A program made the position numbers and the translations under genes. A DNA stretch of 64,000 nucleotides from JAYREN01 sp963663375 (GTDB taxonomy: Bacteria > Acidobacteriota > Holophagae > Holophagales > Holophagaceae): positions 3,410,001-3,474,000 of the forward strand of contig OY760195.1 in NCBI GenBank assembly GCA_963663375.1. The letters run 5' to 3'. Positions within the stretch are counted from its first letter, which is position 1; every line of letters begins with the position of its first letter. The notes under the pieces were generated by a model. That model was not told the DNA's origin, ran no database searches, and worked only from the letters and a program-made list of their open reading frames with translations. Below are positions 32,795-42,110 of the stretch, one piece after another.

Positions 32795-33061
32795 TCAGGC
32801 CTTGGCCTTGAGGGCCTCGTGGATGGCTTCGAGCCGGTCCACGATGGTCCCGAGGGCCGCGAAGAACAAGCCGCCGGCGATGCCACCCAGGGCAAAGGAC
32901 CAGGCCTTGAGCATGGTGGCACTGCGCTCCACGGCATTGGAGATGAAGATGAAGCCCTCGAGACGCTCCTCGGCGGGGGGGGCGTTGTAGGCGATAGTGA
33001 TGGCCACGGCCAAGCCGAGCACCGCCACCACGATGCCGAAGAGGTAGAGAGCCTTTTTCAT
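32795..33061 (-). CDS. Small two-helix membrane protein
   Basis: 88 residues from ATG 33061 with GGAGG 6 bases upstream. Helix 1 about 5-25 (LYLFGIVVAVLGLAVAI), helix 2 about 52-72 (FALGGIAGGLFFAALGTI). The loop and tail are charged. I do not recognise the family. Its stop is 7 bases from the stop of the response-regulator gene, so it is convergent with the redox operon. It lies downstream of a diguanylate cyclase gene on the same strand, 63 bases away. Confidence 0.6.
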   Translation of the reverse strand: MKKALYLFGIVVAVLGLAVAITIAYNAPPAEERLEGFIFISNAVERSATMLKAWSFALGGIAGGLFFAALGTIVDRLEAIHEALKAKA

Positions 33062-33124
33062 GGAAGCCTCCAGATGACCGGGGAGTGGATTATGGCCCAA
33101 GTATGCCGCCGCTTCGCCAGCTTT

Positions 33125-34690
33125 TTAATCCGAGATCAGGGCGAGGGTCACTCGGTTGCGCCCAGTGTTCTTGGACTGGTACAGCGCCTCATCGGCCTTT
33201 GCCACAAACCATTCCATGGTGCGCGTCCCTTTCACGATGGCAGAGGCAAGGCCGATGCTGAGGGTGACATGGGGAGCCGCGTCGGATTTTTCGTGGGGAA
33301 GGGCGCGGTCGGCTAGAGCCTTGAGAAGCTTTTCGGCCGCCTTGAGGGCGTGGGCCTCGCTGATGCCAGGCAGGATCACCGCGAACTCTTCGCCGCCATA
33401 GCGGGCCGGAAGCTCACCCGCCCGCTTGAAGACCTCGCGCATCACCTCGCCGACGACCCGCAGGCACTCGTCGCCGCCCTGATGGCCATAGTGGTCGTTG
33501 TAGCGCTTGAAGAAGTCCACATCGCACATCAGGAGGGAGAAAGACTCGCCACTGCGGCGGGCACGGCGAATCTCTTCTTCCATCACCTCGTTGAAGCGTC
33601 GGCGGTTGGGCAGGCCCGTGAGCGCGTCCTCCACGGCCATCTGCTTGAGTCGCAGGTTGAGCTCTTCGAGTTCCGCAGTGCGGGCTGCGACCCTGGCCTC
33701 CAGGTCGGCGTTGGCGGCCTTGAGTTGCTCAGCCTGTTCAACGTTCTCGCTAAAGAGCTTGGCATTGGTCAGAGACAGGCCCACCCGGTCGGCCAGATTC
33801 TGGAGCATGGTCTGGTCTTCTTCGGAATAGGGGCGACTGGCCGAACCCTTGGCGAGGGTGAGCGCGCCCAGGGTGATGCCATGCGAACGCAGGGGCACCG
33901 AAAGCAGGCTGTGGACGTTGTAGCGCCAGAGAAATGGGTGGAACTCGGGTCGGAGCGCGGCCCGGATGCCCGCCCCTTTGACGTCTTCCAGGCGCAGGGG
34001 GAGACCCGAGGCCGCCACGCGAGCAGGGGCGGATTCTCCCGGTGTTGCCTGGGTCAAGGTATCGATGGAAGGCAGCACATCCTTGCCATCCAGGTAAGGC
34101 TGATCCACGGCCCGGGGAAACAGTCGACCATCATCATCCAGAAGTTCGACCACAGAGAGATCCCCGATATCGGCGGCCAGAAAGCGGGCGATGAGGTCGA
34201 GGGCGCGCTGGTAGTCGGAACCGGCCTCCGCCAGGGCCAGGAAGGCGGCATTTTGCGCCTCGGCACGTTTAAGGCGGGCTCGATGATCGGACTCCATTCG
34301 TTTCCGATCCCCGATGTCCCTCACCGTGGACAGCAATCTAGGGGCGCCATCCAGGACGACCAAATGGAGATTCATTTCCACCCAGAAGATCCGACCTCGG
34401 TGATCCTGGGCTAGCCACTCAAAACACTGAGGGGTGCCCTCGGCGGCCTTGCGCATCCATTCCAGCAGATCTTCCTGTGCATAGGGGGAGAGCCCCACAC
34501 TTAGATCCCCGGGCTGGAGGGCGAGAAGGTCTTCCCTGTCGTAGCCGAAGAGCGTACTGGCACGGAGATTGGCGTCTCGAATGGCGCCACTGGCTGGATC
34601 ATGGATGAGAACCGCTTCCTGAAAAGCGTCAAACAATGCGCGGGCGCGGTCCTCATCCTTGCGGGCGCGAGCGGGTTTCCGGGGGGGCAT
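33125..34690 (-). CDS. Diguanylate cyclase with PAS and GAF sensor domains
   Basis: 521 residues from ATG 34690. PAS about 15-130 (ALFDAFQEAVLIHDPASG), GAF about 145-312, a coiled coil about 314-350, and GGDEF about 352-515 with active-site GGEEF at 432-436. The inhibitory I site, normally RxxD five residues before GGEEF, reads RAGE (423-426), so product inhibition may be lost. It makes cyclic di-GMP from GTP; no membrane helix, so a cytoplasmic sensor. A longer frame to 34804 would run through the terminator of tRNA-Thr and is rejected. Confidence 0.88.
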   Translation of the reverse strand: MPPRKPARARKDEDRARALFDAFQEAVLIHDPASGAIRDANLRASTLFGYDREDLLALQPGDLSVGLSPYAQEDLLEWMRKAAEGTPQCFEWLAQDHRGRIFWVEMNLHLVVLDGAPRLLSTVRDIGDRKRMESDHRARLKRAEAQNAAFLALAEAGSDYQRALDLIARFLAADIGDLSVVELLDDDGRLFPRAVDQPYLDGKDVLPSIDTLTQATPGESAPARVAASGLPLRLEDVKGAGIRAALRPEFHPFLWRYNVHSLLSVPLRSHGITLGALTLAKGSASRPYSEEDQTMLQNLADRVGLSLTNAKLFSENVEQAEQLKAANADLEARVAARTAELEELNLRLKQMAVEDALTGLPNRRRFNEVMEEEIRRARRSGESFSLLMCDVDFFKRYNDHYGHQGGDECLRVVGEVMREVFKRAGELPARYGGEEFAVILPGISEAHALKAAEKLLKALADRALPHEKSDAAPHVTLSIGLASAIVKGTRTMEWFVAKADEALYQSKNTGRNRVTLALISD

Positions 34691-34760
34691 GGGAAAACGG
34701 TACCACAATCCTCTGTGAAGATTGTGGATAGACCTCTGAGGTTCGACCCTCGAGTTTCCT

Positions 34761-34790
34761 AAAAAAACGAGGCCCTGGGGGACCTCGTTT
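34761..34790 (-). terminator. Intrinsic terminator of tRNA-Thr
   Basis: On the minus strand AAACGAGG pairs with CCTCGTTT around TCCCCCAGGG, followed by a run of T (the A run at 34761-34767). It lies 6 bases downstream of the tRNA. Confidence 0.85.
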
Positions 34791-34795
34791 CCTTT

Positions 34796-34871
34796 TGGAG
34801 CCAACTATAGGACTCGAACCTACGACCTGCTGATTACGAATCAGCTGCTCTACCAACTGAGCTAAGTTGGC
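34796..34871 (-). tRNA. tRNA-Thr (anticodon CGT)
   Basis: 76 bases. Acceptor GCCAACT pairs with AGTTGGC; the anticodon loop TTCGTAA holds CGT, reading ACG threonine codons; the T arm has GGTTCGAGTCC; the discriminator is T and the CCA end is encoded. Confidence 0.95.
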
Positions 34872-34922
34872 CCTGACCGAAAAGTATGCCAGGGGAGCGG
34901 CTGGGGCTCAAGCCTGGAGGTT

Positions 34923-37055
34923 CTACTTGAAGGTGGGGGGCAGGGTCATGCCCAGGTTCTTGAGGAGGAAGGCCCACATGTCTGCGCGCTCCTGGATGGT
35001 CTTGGCTGTGGGTTTCCCGGCGCCGTGGCCTGCATTGGTTTCGATGCGGGTGAGGATAGGCGCGGGGCCAGTCTGGGCGGCCTGGAGGGTGGCGGTGAAC
35101 TTGTGGCTGTGGGCGGGCACCACGCGGTCATCGTGGTCGCCGGTGGTGATTAGCGTGGCCGGGTATTTGATGCCGGACTTGAGAGTGTGGAGGGGGCTGT
35201 ACTTGATGAGGTTGTCGAAGCCCTCCTTGGTATCCGAGGACATGTAGTCGCTTTGCCACATCCAGCCGATGGTGAACTTGTGGTAGCGCAGCATGTCCAG
35301 CACGCCGACTGCGGGGATGGCGGCGCCGAAGAGCTCGGGGCGCTGAGTCAGGCAGGCGCCCACCAGCAGACCGCCGTTGGAGCCGCCATGGATGGCCAGC
35401 TTGGGGGTGGAGGTGAATTTCTCCTGGATCAGCCATTCCCCGGCGGCGATGAAATCATCAAAAGTATTCTGCTTCGTTTCCCGCTTGCCGGCGGCCCACC
35501 AATCCTTGCCGTATTCGTTGCCGCCCCGCAGGCAGGCTACGGCGTAGACGCCGCCCATCTCCATCCATACGAGGTTGGCGGGGCTGAAGCCGGGCGCCTG
35601 GGGGATGTTGAAACCACCGTAGCCGTAGAGCAGGGTGGGGTTGAGGCCATCGAGCTTCAGGCCCTTCTTGTGGGCCAGGAACATGGGCACCTTCGTTCCG
35701 TCCTTGCTGGGATAGAAGACCTGCTTCACCTCGAAGTCGCCGGGATTCACATCTACCTTGGGCTGGCGGAATACAGAGGTCTTGCCGCGCTTGAGGTCGT
35801 AGCGGTACGTGGTGGGGGGCAGGTTGTAGGACGTGAAGGTGTAGAAGACATCCTGGTCCTTGCGGTCACCGCCGAAGCCCGCGAGGTTGCCGATCTGGTC
35901 CTGCTTGATGGTCTTGAGGAACTTGCCCTTGAGGTCGTAGAACTTGACGGTATTGAGGGCATCGATGCGCCAGGTGACGGCCAGGGTGTTGCCCAGCAGA
36001 CTCACACCACCGATCACGTCACGGTTGGTGGACTGGGGTACGATTTCCTTCCAGGCCTTGGGTTCGGAATTCAGGCGGTTCACGGCGATGATTCGGCCGC
36101 GAGGGGCCTCGAAGTCCGTGGACACATAGAAGGTGTCGCCGTCATTCCCAAGGATGCTGTAGGAACCGTCGAACTTGTCGAAGAGGGGCTGCACGGGGCC
36201 ATCGGCCTTGGTCAGATCTTTGATGAACACGCGGTTGCGCCGCTCGGTACCCTGGCTCTGGCCGATGACGAGGAAGCGGCCATCGTCTGTGACGTTGCAA
36301 TGGAAGCCCCAGTCCGGCTGGTCGGGGCGCTCGTAGACGATTGTGTCGGCGCTCACAGGGGTGCCCAGCTTGTGGAAGTAGAGCTTCTGGTGCTTGTAGA
36401 CCGCGGTCAGGGCCTTGGAGGCCTCCACCGCCGGATAGGCGGAGTAGTAAAAGCCGCTGCCATCCTTGGCCCAGTCGTTCACGCCCACCCGGCCCGTGGG
36501 CAGGGCATCCGGAAGATCCTGCCCCGTGGCGACTTCGCGGATCTTCCAGGTGGTCACATCCGCGCCCGCCTTGGACAGACCGTAGGCCATGTACTTCCCA
36601 TCCTCGCTGAAGACCGTGCCGGCCAGCGACACGGTGCCGTCCTTGCTGAGGCTGTTGGGGTCCAGCAGCACGCGGCCCTTGTCCTCGAGCCTTTCCGTGA
36701 GGTAGAGCACGGACTGGTTCTGCAGGCCGGTGTTGTAGCCGTAGACGTAGTAGCTGCCGTGCTTGCGGGGGGCTCCGAACTTCTCGTAGTTCCAGAGCCG
36801 AGTCAGGCGCTCCTTGATGCGGGTGCGCTCGGGAATCCCGGCGAAGTAGGCTTCGGTGACCTTGTTCTGGGCTTCGACCCAGGCCTTGGTATCCAGACTG
36901 TGGTCATCCTCCAGCCATCGATACGGGTCGGGAACCTGGGTTCCGAAGTAGGTGTCCACTACGTCCAGCTTGCGGGTGACAGGGGCCTTGGGGGGCGCCT
37001 GTGCCACCAGCGCACAGGCTGAAAGAGACAGGGCCAGGATGGGGCGGAAGCGCAT
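34923..37055 (-). CDS. Prolyl oligopeptidase (S9A)
   Basis: 710 residues from ATG 37055, chosen because AGGAG lies 6 bases upstream; an ATG at 37061 sits directly against it. A signal peptide (1-21, ending ALVAQA) predicts export. The N-terminal region is a beta propeller (about 75-430); the C-terminal alpha/beta hydrolase has Ser559 in IHGGSNGG, the Asp region GDHDDRV and His677 in NAGHGAG. It cleaves after proline in short peptides in the periplasm. It stands between tRNA-Thr and the divergent phoH gene. Confidence 0.92.
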   Translation of the reverse strand: MRFRPILALSLSACALVAQAPPKAPVTRKLDVVDTYFGTQVPDPYRWLEDDHSLDTKAWVEAQNKVTEAYFAGIPERTRIKERLTRLWNYEKFGAPRKHGSYYVYGYNTGLQNQSVLYLTERLEDKGRVLLDPNSLSKDGTVSLAGTVFSEDGKYMAYGLSKAGADVTTWKIREVATGQDLPDALPTGRVGVNDWAKDGSGFYYSAYPAVEASKALTAVYKHQKLYFHKLGTPVSADTIVYERPDQPDWGFHCNVTDDGRFLVIGQSQGTERRNRVFIKDLTKADGPVQPLFDKFDGSYSILGNDGDTFYVSTDFEAPRGRIIAVNRLNSEPKAWKEIVPQSTNRDVIGGVSLLGNTLAVTWRIDALNTVKFYDLKGKFLKTIKQDQIGNLAGFGGDRKDQDVFYTFTSYNLPPTTYRYDLKRGKTSVFRQPKVDVNPGDFEVKQVFYPSKDGTKVPMFLAHKKGLKLDGLNPTLLYGYGGFNIPQAPGFSPANLVWMEMGGVYAVACLRGGNEYGKDWWAAGKRETKQNTFDDFIAAGEWLIQEKFTSTPKLAIHGGSNGGLLVGACLTQRPELFGAAIPAVGVLDMLRYHKFTIGWMWQSDYMSSDTKEGFDNLIKYSPLHTLKSGIKYPATLITTGDHDDRVVPAHSHKFTATLQAAQTGPAPILTRIETNAGHGAGKPTAKTIQERADMWAFLLKNLGMTLPPTFK

Positions 37056-37168
37056 GGGCATCTCCTGTGTGAGGGGGTAGTGTAGCATCGTGACGCGATG
37101 CTTGTGTTTCGCGCCTGTCACGGGGTGGTGCTAGGCTTCGTCCCATCACCACTTCACCGGGGAGCCCC

Positions 37169-38497
37169 ATGGTCGCATCCGCCAAGAAGGTGTTCGTTCT
37201 CGACACCAATGTCCTGCTGCATGATCCCCAGGCGATCTTTCGCTTTCAGGAGCACGACATCGTGATCCCCATCGTGGTGATCGAGGAAATTGACACCTTC
37301 AAGAAGGACCAGACCGAGATCGGCCGCAATGCTCGCTCCGTCTCCCGGCAGCTCGACAAGCTGAGGAAGCTCGGCAGCCTCAGCGATGGCGTCACCATGG
37401 AGGGGGGCGGCATCCTCAAGGTGGATGTGGCGCCGTACCGGCAGGATCTCGGGTTCTCCACTCTGGACAAGCACAAGGCCGACAATCAGATCCTGGCCTG
37501 TGCCCTGGCGATGCTCAAGGAGCGCAAGGAAAAGGTGGTGCTCGTCAGCAAGGACACCAACCTGCGAATCAAGGCCGACGCCGCGCGTTTGGAGGCCGAA
37601 GATTACACCACGGACCGGGTGGAGCTCGACGGCCTCTACACGGGCACGGACCAGTGGGAGGTGGATGGCGTGCAGGTGGATCTCGTCTACGAGGGAGGTC
37701 TGCTGCCCGAGGAAACCCATCCACTGCATCCCAATCAGTTCGTCACATTGCAGGACCGCACCAACGAGAGCCATACCGCCGTCGGCCGCTTCTATGCCGC
37801 CGATGGGCGCATCCATCCCCTCAAGCGTACGGAGCAGCCGCCCTGGGGCATCAAGGCTCGCAATCGCGAACAGCAGTTCGCGCTGGAGCTGCTCCTCGAT
37901 GATTCCATCCAGGTGGTGACGCTGCTGGGCAAGGCCGGCACGGGCAAGACGCTTTTGGCCATCGCCGCGGGCCTGCAGCAGGTGGTGGACGACGAGCGGT
38001 ACAACAAGCTGCTGGTGAGTCGCCCCGTGATGCCCATGGGCCGTGACTTGGGCTTTTTGCCGGGCGATGTCGGGGAAAAGCTCCGTCCCTACATGCAGCC
38101 CATCTACGACAACCTGGATTACATCGTCGCGGCCAACACCGAGATGCGGCGCCGGTCCAGCATGACCGTGGGGCAGTTGGAGGAGGGTGGCTACCTGAGC
38201 GTCGAGCCCCTCACCTACATCCGCGGCCGCAGCATTCCCAACCAGTACATCATCGTGGACGAGGCCCAGAACCTGACGCCCCACGAGATCAAGACCATCC
38301 TCACGCGGGCGGGGGAAGGCACCAAGGTGGTGCTCACCGGGGATCCCTACCAGATCGACAACCCCTATGTGGATGCCAGCACCAACGGCCTGAGCTACCT
38401 CGCCGAGCACTTCAAGCACCTGGATATCTCGGGGCACGTAACCCTGATGAAGGGTGAGCGTTCCCGCATGGCCGAACTGGCCAGCAACCTCCTGTAG
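37169..38497 (+). CDS. PIN-PhoH ATPase (PhoH2-type)
   Basis: 442 residues. N-terminal PIN nuclease domain with the acidic triad context FVLDTNVLLHD, VVIEEIDTFK and LVSKDTNLRIKAD. C-terminal PhoH helicase-like ATPase: LLGKAGTGKTLLA (Walker A, about 252), YIIVDEAQNLTPHE (Walker B, about 365) and VVLTGDPYQID. PhoH2-type proteins couple unwinding and cleavage of RNA. No adjacent antitoxin-like gene is present, unlike some PhoH2 loci. GGGAG precedes the ATG. It is followed by a membrane-anchored protein gene 12 bases on. Confidence 0.9.
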   Translation: MVASAKKVFVLDTNVLLHDPQAIFRFQEHDIVIPIVVIEEIDTFKKDQTEIGRNARSVSRQLDKLRKLGSLSDGVTMEGGGILKVDVAPYRQDLGFSTLDKHKADNQILACALAMLKERKEKVVLVSKDTNLRIKADAARLEAEDYTTDRVELDGLYTGTDQWEVDGVQVDLVYEGGLLPEETHPLHPNQFVTLQDRTNESHTAVGRFYAADGRIHPLKRTEQPPWGIKARNREQQFALELLLDDSIQVVTLLGKAGTGKTLLAIAAGLQQVVDDERYNKLLVSRPVMPMGRDLGFLPGDVGEKLRPYMQPIYDNLDYIVAANTEMRRRSSMTVGQLEEGGYLSVEPLTYIRGRSIPNQYIIVDEAQNLTPHEIKTILTRAGEGTKVVLTGDPYQIDNPYVDASTNGLSYLAEHFKHLDISGHVTLMKGERSRMAELASNLL

Positions 38498-38509
38498 GAG
38501 CACCCTCCC

Positions 38510-39007
38510 ATGGTGGACAGCGGCTGGGACAACGGGGGCATGGCCCCAAGCAAGAAAAAAGGCATGCCCATCTGGGGCAAGGTGCTCGCGGGATGTGGCG
38601 TGGCGGTGCTTCTGCTCCTGGCCACCTGCGTGGGGGCGATTACCTGGGGGGTGGGGAAAGTGTCCCAGAAGGCCGATCAGGCCTGGGCCCAGATGGACCA
38701 GACCGTTCGCAGTCTGAGGACCGAGCAGGGGACGAAGGCGCTGTACCTGGCGAATCCGGGCCTGGCGGACACCTATCCGAACGAGGAGGAGTTCTTGAAG
38801 GCGGCCGAGGGCTGGCGCGACAAACTGGGTGAGTTTCCCGCCCGGCGGCCCAGCATTCGGGATCTGGTCGAAGAAAAGCATGGCGGCGGGCACTTCAATA
38901 TCGAATCCAGGAATTCCACGACCCGGGTCGAGTACCAGATTCCCAAGGGGGGGCGCCTGCACCTTGTGATGGAGGCGGGCAAGCTGACGGACCTGCGCGT
39001 GGAGTAG
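38510..39007 (+). CDS. Membrane-anchored protein of unknown function
   Basis: 165 residues. A basic N terminus (APSKKKG) precedes one transmembrane helix at about 23-48. The rest is a soluble, charged domain ending in a short beta-rich part (RVEYQIPKGGRLHLVMEAG). No family is recognised. AGGAG lies 8 bases before the ATG at 38510. It is 12 bases after phoH and 32 before tyrS on the same strand. Confidence 0.6.
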   Translation: MVDSGWDNGGMAPSKKKGMPIWGKVLAGCGVAVLLLLATCVGAITWGVGKVSQKADQAWAQMDQTVRSLRTEQGTKALYLANPGLADTYPNEEEFLKAAEGWRDKLGEFPARRPSIRDLVEEKHGGGHFNIESRNSTTRVEYQIPKGGRLHLVMEAGKLTDLRVE

Positions 39008-39039
39008 CACATCGGGGCTTTTTCAGGGAAGATGCTCAC

Positions 39040-40233
39040 ATGAGCATTGTTTCCGTTCCGGACGCCCTCGAGCTTCTGCTTAAGGGCACTATCACCTGCC
39101 ACACCCGAGAGCTTCTCGAGGCGCGATTGAAGACTGGCCGCCCGCTCCGGGTCAAGGCGGGCTTCGATCCCACGGCTCCCGATCTCCATCTGGGGCATGG
39201 CGTCCTGCTGCGGAAGATGGCCCAGTTCCAGAAACAGGGGCATACCGTAGTTTTCCTGATCGGCGATTTCACCGCGATGATCGGCGACCCCACGGGGAAG
39301 AAGGCCACGCGCCCCGCACTCACTCGCGAAGAGATCGATGCCAATGCCGAGACCTACAAGGTCCAGGTCTTCAAGATCCTGGACCCTGAGAAGACCGAGA
39401 TCCGCTTCAACAGCGAGTGGCTGGATCCCCTCCACGGCCCCGACTGGATTCGCCTGGCGTCGAAATTCACCGTGGCCCAGATGCTGGAGCGCAACGATTT
39501 CCAGAAGCGCATGGCGGCCAGTGAGCCCATCAGCTTCCACGAACTGCTCTACCCGCTGGTGCAGGCCTACGACTCCGTGGCGCTGAAGGCCGATGTGGAA
39601 CTGGGGGGCAACGACCAGCTCTTCAACCTCATGCGGGGCCGGGATCTCCAGGAATCCCTGGGCCAGTCGCCCCAGATCGTGCTCACGGTACCACTGCTGT
39701 TGGGCCTGGATGGCGTGGAGAAGATGTCCAAGTCGTTGGGCAACTACATCGGTTTCTTCGAGGGTGCCGACGACCAGTTCGGCAAGGCGATGAGTGTGTC
39801 CGATGCGTTGATGTGGGAGTGGTACCTGCTCCTCACCGACAAGCTGCCCGCCGAGATCGAGGCCATGAAGGCCGGTCATCCCATGGATGCTAAGAAGGGC
39901 CTGGCCCGGGAGATCGTAGCCCAGTTCCACGGGGCGGCCGAGGCCGTAGCTGCCGAAGAGCGCTGGGTGCGGCGCTTCTCCGAGCGCAAGGTGGACGATG
40001 CACCCGAGGTGACCGTGGCTGCCACCGCCGGGGAGGTGCCCTTGAGCCGCCTGCTGGTGGAACGCGGCATGGCCGCTTCCCGCAAGGAGGCCGAACGCCT
40101 CATGGCCCAGGGGGCCGTGAGCCTCGATGGGCAGAAGGTCTCCGACGCCCAGCACCGGGTTGATCTGCGCGCCGGCGACAGCGTGCTGGTGCGGGCCGGG
40201 AAACTGAAACTCGAACGGTGGGTGGTCCAATGA
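39040..40233 (+). CDS. tyrS: Tyrosine-tRNA ligase
   Basis: 397 residues, class I. The HIGH-like site is in PTAPDLHLGHGVLL, the tyrosine pocket in LYPLVQAYDSVALKADVELGGNDQ, and the KMSKS-like site in GLDGVEKMSKSLGNYIG. A C-terminal S4 RNA-binding domain (about 330-397) includes SRLLVERGMAASRKEAERLM. The KMSKS form and the S4 tail place it in the TyrZ-like branch. Its stop overlaps the next start by ATGA. Confidence 0.95.
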   Translation: MSIVSVPDALELLLKGTITCHTRELLEARLKTGRPLRVKAGFDPTAPDLHLGHGVLLRKMAQFQKQGHTVVFLIGDFTAMIGDPTGKKATRPALTREEIDANAETYKVQVFKILDPEKTEIRFNSEWLDPLHGPDWIRLASKFTVAQMLERNDFQKRMAASEPISFHELLYPLVQAYDSVALKADVELGGNDQLFNLMRGRDLQESLGQSPQIVLTVPLLLGLDGVEKMSKSLGNYIGFFEGADDQFGKAMSVSDALMWEWYLLLTDKLPAEIEAMKAGHPMDAKKGLAREIVAQFHGAAEAVAAEERWVRRFSERKVDDAPEVTVAATAGEVPLSRLLVERGMAASRKEAERLMAQGAVSLDGQKVSDAQHRVDLRAGDSVLVRAGKLKLERWVVQ

Positions 40234-41954
40234 GCGCAAAGGCCCTCCAAGACCTCTTTCGGCGCCACCGCGAAAAGGCTACGGGCCTCTGGAGGCTTGG
40301 GCAGGAACCCAGCCGCACGGTCTATTTCGACTCGGGCGACATCGTGTTTGCCCAGAGCACCCATCCCATGGACCGCCTTACCCACCTGCTGGTGGAGCGG
40401 GGCAAACTCACCCAGACCCAACTGGACTATGCCTTGGCCAATCTCCGCCAGGGCATCAGCATCGGGAAGAACCTGATCGAGATGGGCTTCATCACCCAGC
40501 GGGATCTCCTTGAGGTGGCTCGGGCCCAGGTGGAGCGCGTGGTCTCGGCTTCCCTGGCGACCACCGACCTCGAGCCGGTCTTCGAGGCCAAGGAGCTGGA
40601 TGCCAATGTGGTGCGCCTGCCCTTCGACACGCCCGAACTGTTGTTGAATGGCCTCCTGGGGCTCAAGGACCGGGAAGCCATGCTCGAGCTGTTGGGGCCT
40701 CTCAATCAGGTGGTGGTCCTGCAGGGGCGCCGCCTCATGGAGATGACCCTGCCCGCCGATCTGGCCAAGCTCCCGCCGCTCTTGGATGGCACCCATACGC
40801 TGCTGGAACTCAGCCGGGAGTCCCTGGCGGAGCCCCTGCGCCTCGGCACCTTCGCCCTCTTCCTGCGGGAGATGGGGTGGGCGCGACTCCACGAGATGCC
40901 GCCCATGGACCGGAGCGTGCTGGATCTGGCTCTGGCTCCGGAGCCGGAACCCCTTTCCGGGCTCTTGCCCTCCCCCGAAATCGAAACGGTGCCTTCGCTC
41001 TTCTCTTCCATCCAGGCCGCCGCCAAGCCCACCACCAACCTAGAGCATCTCTCCCAGGCCATCGACTCGCTGCCGGAGGCTCAGCCCCTCCCCGGGCCCG
41101 AGGGTGAAGTCGACAGCTTTGGCTTTTCCGTGGAATCCGGGCAGGCCATCCTGCCCACCCCCCAGGGGATGCCCCCCCTGCAGGAGCCGATCCAGGTTCC
41201 GCCGCCCCCGGAGTCGGGGCCCTTCGTTCCCCAGGTCGATCCAGCCGTCACGATCATGCCCTCTACTCTGACCGGCCCCGAAGCGGCTCCAGAGGCGGTT
41301 CCGGACTTCGAAGAGGAACTGCCGCGAAAGAATCGGGTTCCCCTGCTGGCGGTCTTGGCTCTGATTGCCGTCGTGGCAGGCGGAGTCTATGGGTGGAGTC
41401 GGCTGAAACGGCGCAGTCCCCAGCTCTCGGCGGCCCCGGTCGCCCCAGTGAAGACCCCGGAGTTGCCCACGCCACTCCCGGCTGCCGCCGAATCTTCTGC
41501 CTCCCAGGTGGCGATTCCAGAGCCCGCGCCCGAAACAAAGGTGACCCCCCCAGAAACCAAAGTGGAGCCCAGGCCCGCCACCCCCAAGGAAGTCGGCCAC
41601 TCCCCTGGGGAGCGCGCAGAAGCCCTCCGCAAGGGAGACGTCACCCTGGCGGTGCGCCAAGGTGAGAGGTACCTCAAGGAGCTGGCCAAGTCCCAGTGGA
41701 CCCTGCGACTGGAGATCGCTTGCCAGCCGGAGACTCTGCGGCGGGCGGTCGGCCTCTTCGAGGATGCCAAGCCCGACCTCTGGGTGTTGCCCCTGGCGCT
41801 GCGGGATGGCCGGGGCTGCTTCCAGGTCTTCGCGGGGCACTATCCCAATCGGGCGGCAGCAGAGAAGGCGATCCGGAAATTACCGGCCCCGTTCCGTTCG
41901 GAGGGCAATCGGCCCAAACCCTTCAAAATTGGGGACATAGAGATCAAACAATAA
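40230..41954 (+). CDS. PATAN/DUF4388-like, MshEN-like and SPOR multi-domain membrane protein
   Basis: 574 residues from ATG 40230 (4-base overlap with tyrS). Residues 1-55 look like a DUF4388/PATAN domain (LFRRHREKATGLWRLGQ, VYFDSGDIVFAQ). Residues about 55-130 have repeated helices of MshEN type (LLVERGKLTQTQLDYAL, IEMGFITQRDLLEVA). A Pro-rich region (about 230-365), one transmembrane helix (about 373-390) and a second Pro/Ala linker follow; the C terminus resembles a SPOR domain (CFQVFAGHYPNRAAAEKAI). The cytoplasmic part would read a signal and the outer SPOR part bind septal peptidoglycan; this is inference from domains. Confidence 0.6.
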   Translation: MSAKALQDLFRRHREKATGLWRLGQEPSRTVYFDSGDIVFAQSTHPMDRLTHLLVERGKLTQTQLDYALANLRQGISIGKNLIEMGFITQRDLLEVARAQVERVVSASLATTDLEPVFEAKELDANVVRLPFDTPELLLNGLLGLKDREAMLELLGPLNQVVVLQGRRLMEMTLPADLAKLPPLLDGTHTLLELSRESLAEPLRLGTFALFLREMGWARLHEMPPMDRSVLDLALAPEPEPLSGLLPSPEIETVPSLFSSIQAAAKPTTNLEHLSQAIDSLPEAQPLPGPEGEVDSFGFSVESGQAILPTPQGMPPLQEPIQVPPPPESGPFVPQVDPAVTIMPSTLTGPEAAPEAVPDFEEELPRKNRVPLLAVLALIAVVAGGVYGWSRLKRRSPQLSAAPVAPVKTPELPTPLPAAAESSASQVAIPEPAPETKVTPPETKVEPRPATPKEVGHSPGERAEALRKGDVTLAVRQGERYLKELAKSQWTLRLEIACQPETLRRAVGLFEDAKPDLWVLPLALRDGRGCFQVFAGHYPNRAAAEKAIRKLPAPFRSEGNRPKPFKIGDIEIKQ

Positions 41955-42040
41955 GCCCGTTCTGGGTAGCAATCTGTCAAGGATTGCTAAAGTGTTGAAC
42001 GGCGTAGGCCTTTCGCTATGGAGACGGCTGGCATCAAGGG

Positions 42041-42068
42041 TTTACATTTCGGAAAGATTGGGTATACT
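42041..42068 (+). promoter_or_regulatory. Sigma-70 promoter before rlpA
   Basis: TTTACA (42041-42046) and TATACT (42063-42068) with a 16-base spacer, close to consensus. The expected start of transcription is near 42075, giving a leader of about 35 bases before the ATG at 42111. Confidence 0.7.
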
Positions 42069-42110
42069 GGCCGGATAAGGTCAGACTGACCACGATCTTT
42101 CTGGAGCATC

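Noticed and set aside
34691..34804. N-terminal extension of the diguanylate cyclase
   Set aside because: The longer frame crosses the terminator and reaches the 3' end of tRNA-Thr, so it cannot be coding.
37169..38497. PhoAT-type toxin-antitoxin with PhoH2
   Set aside because: PhoH2 can be part of a toxin pair, but no short antitoxin-like gene precedes it; upstream is the divergent prolyl oligopeptidase.
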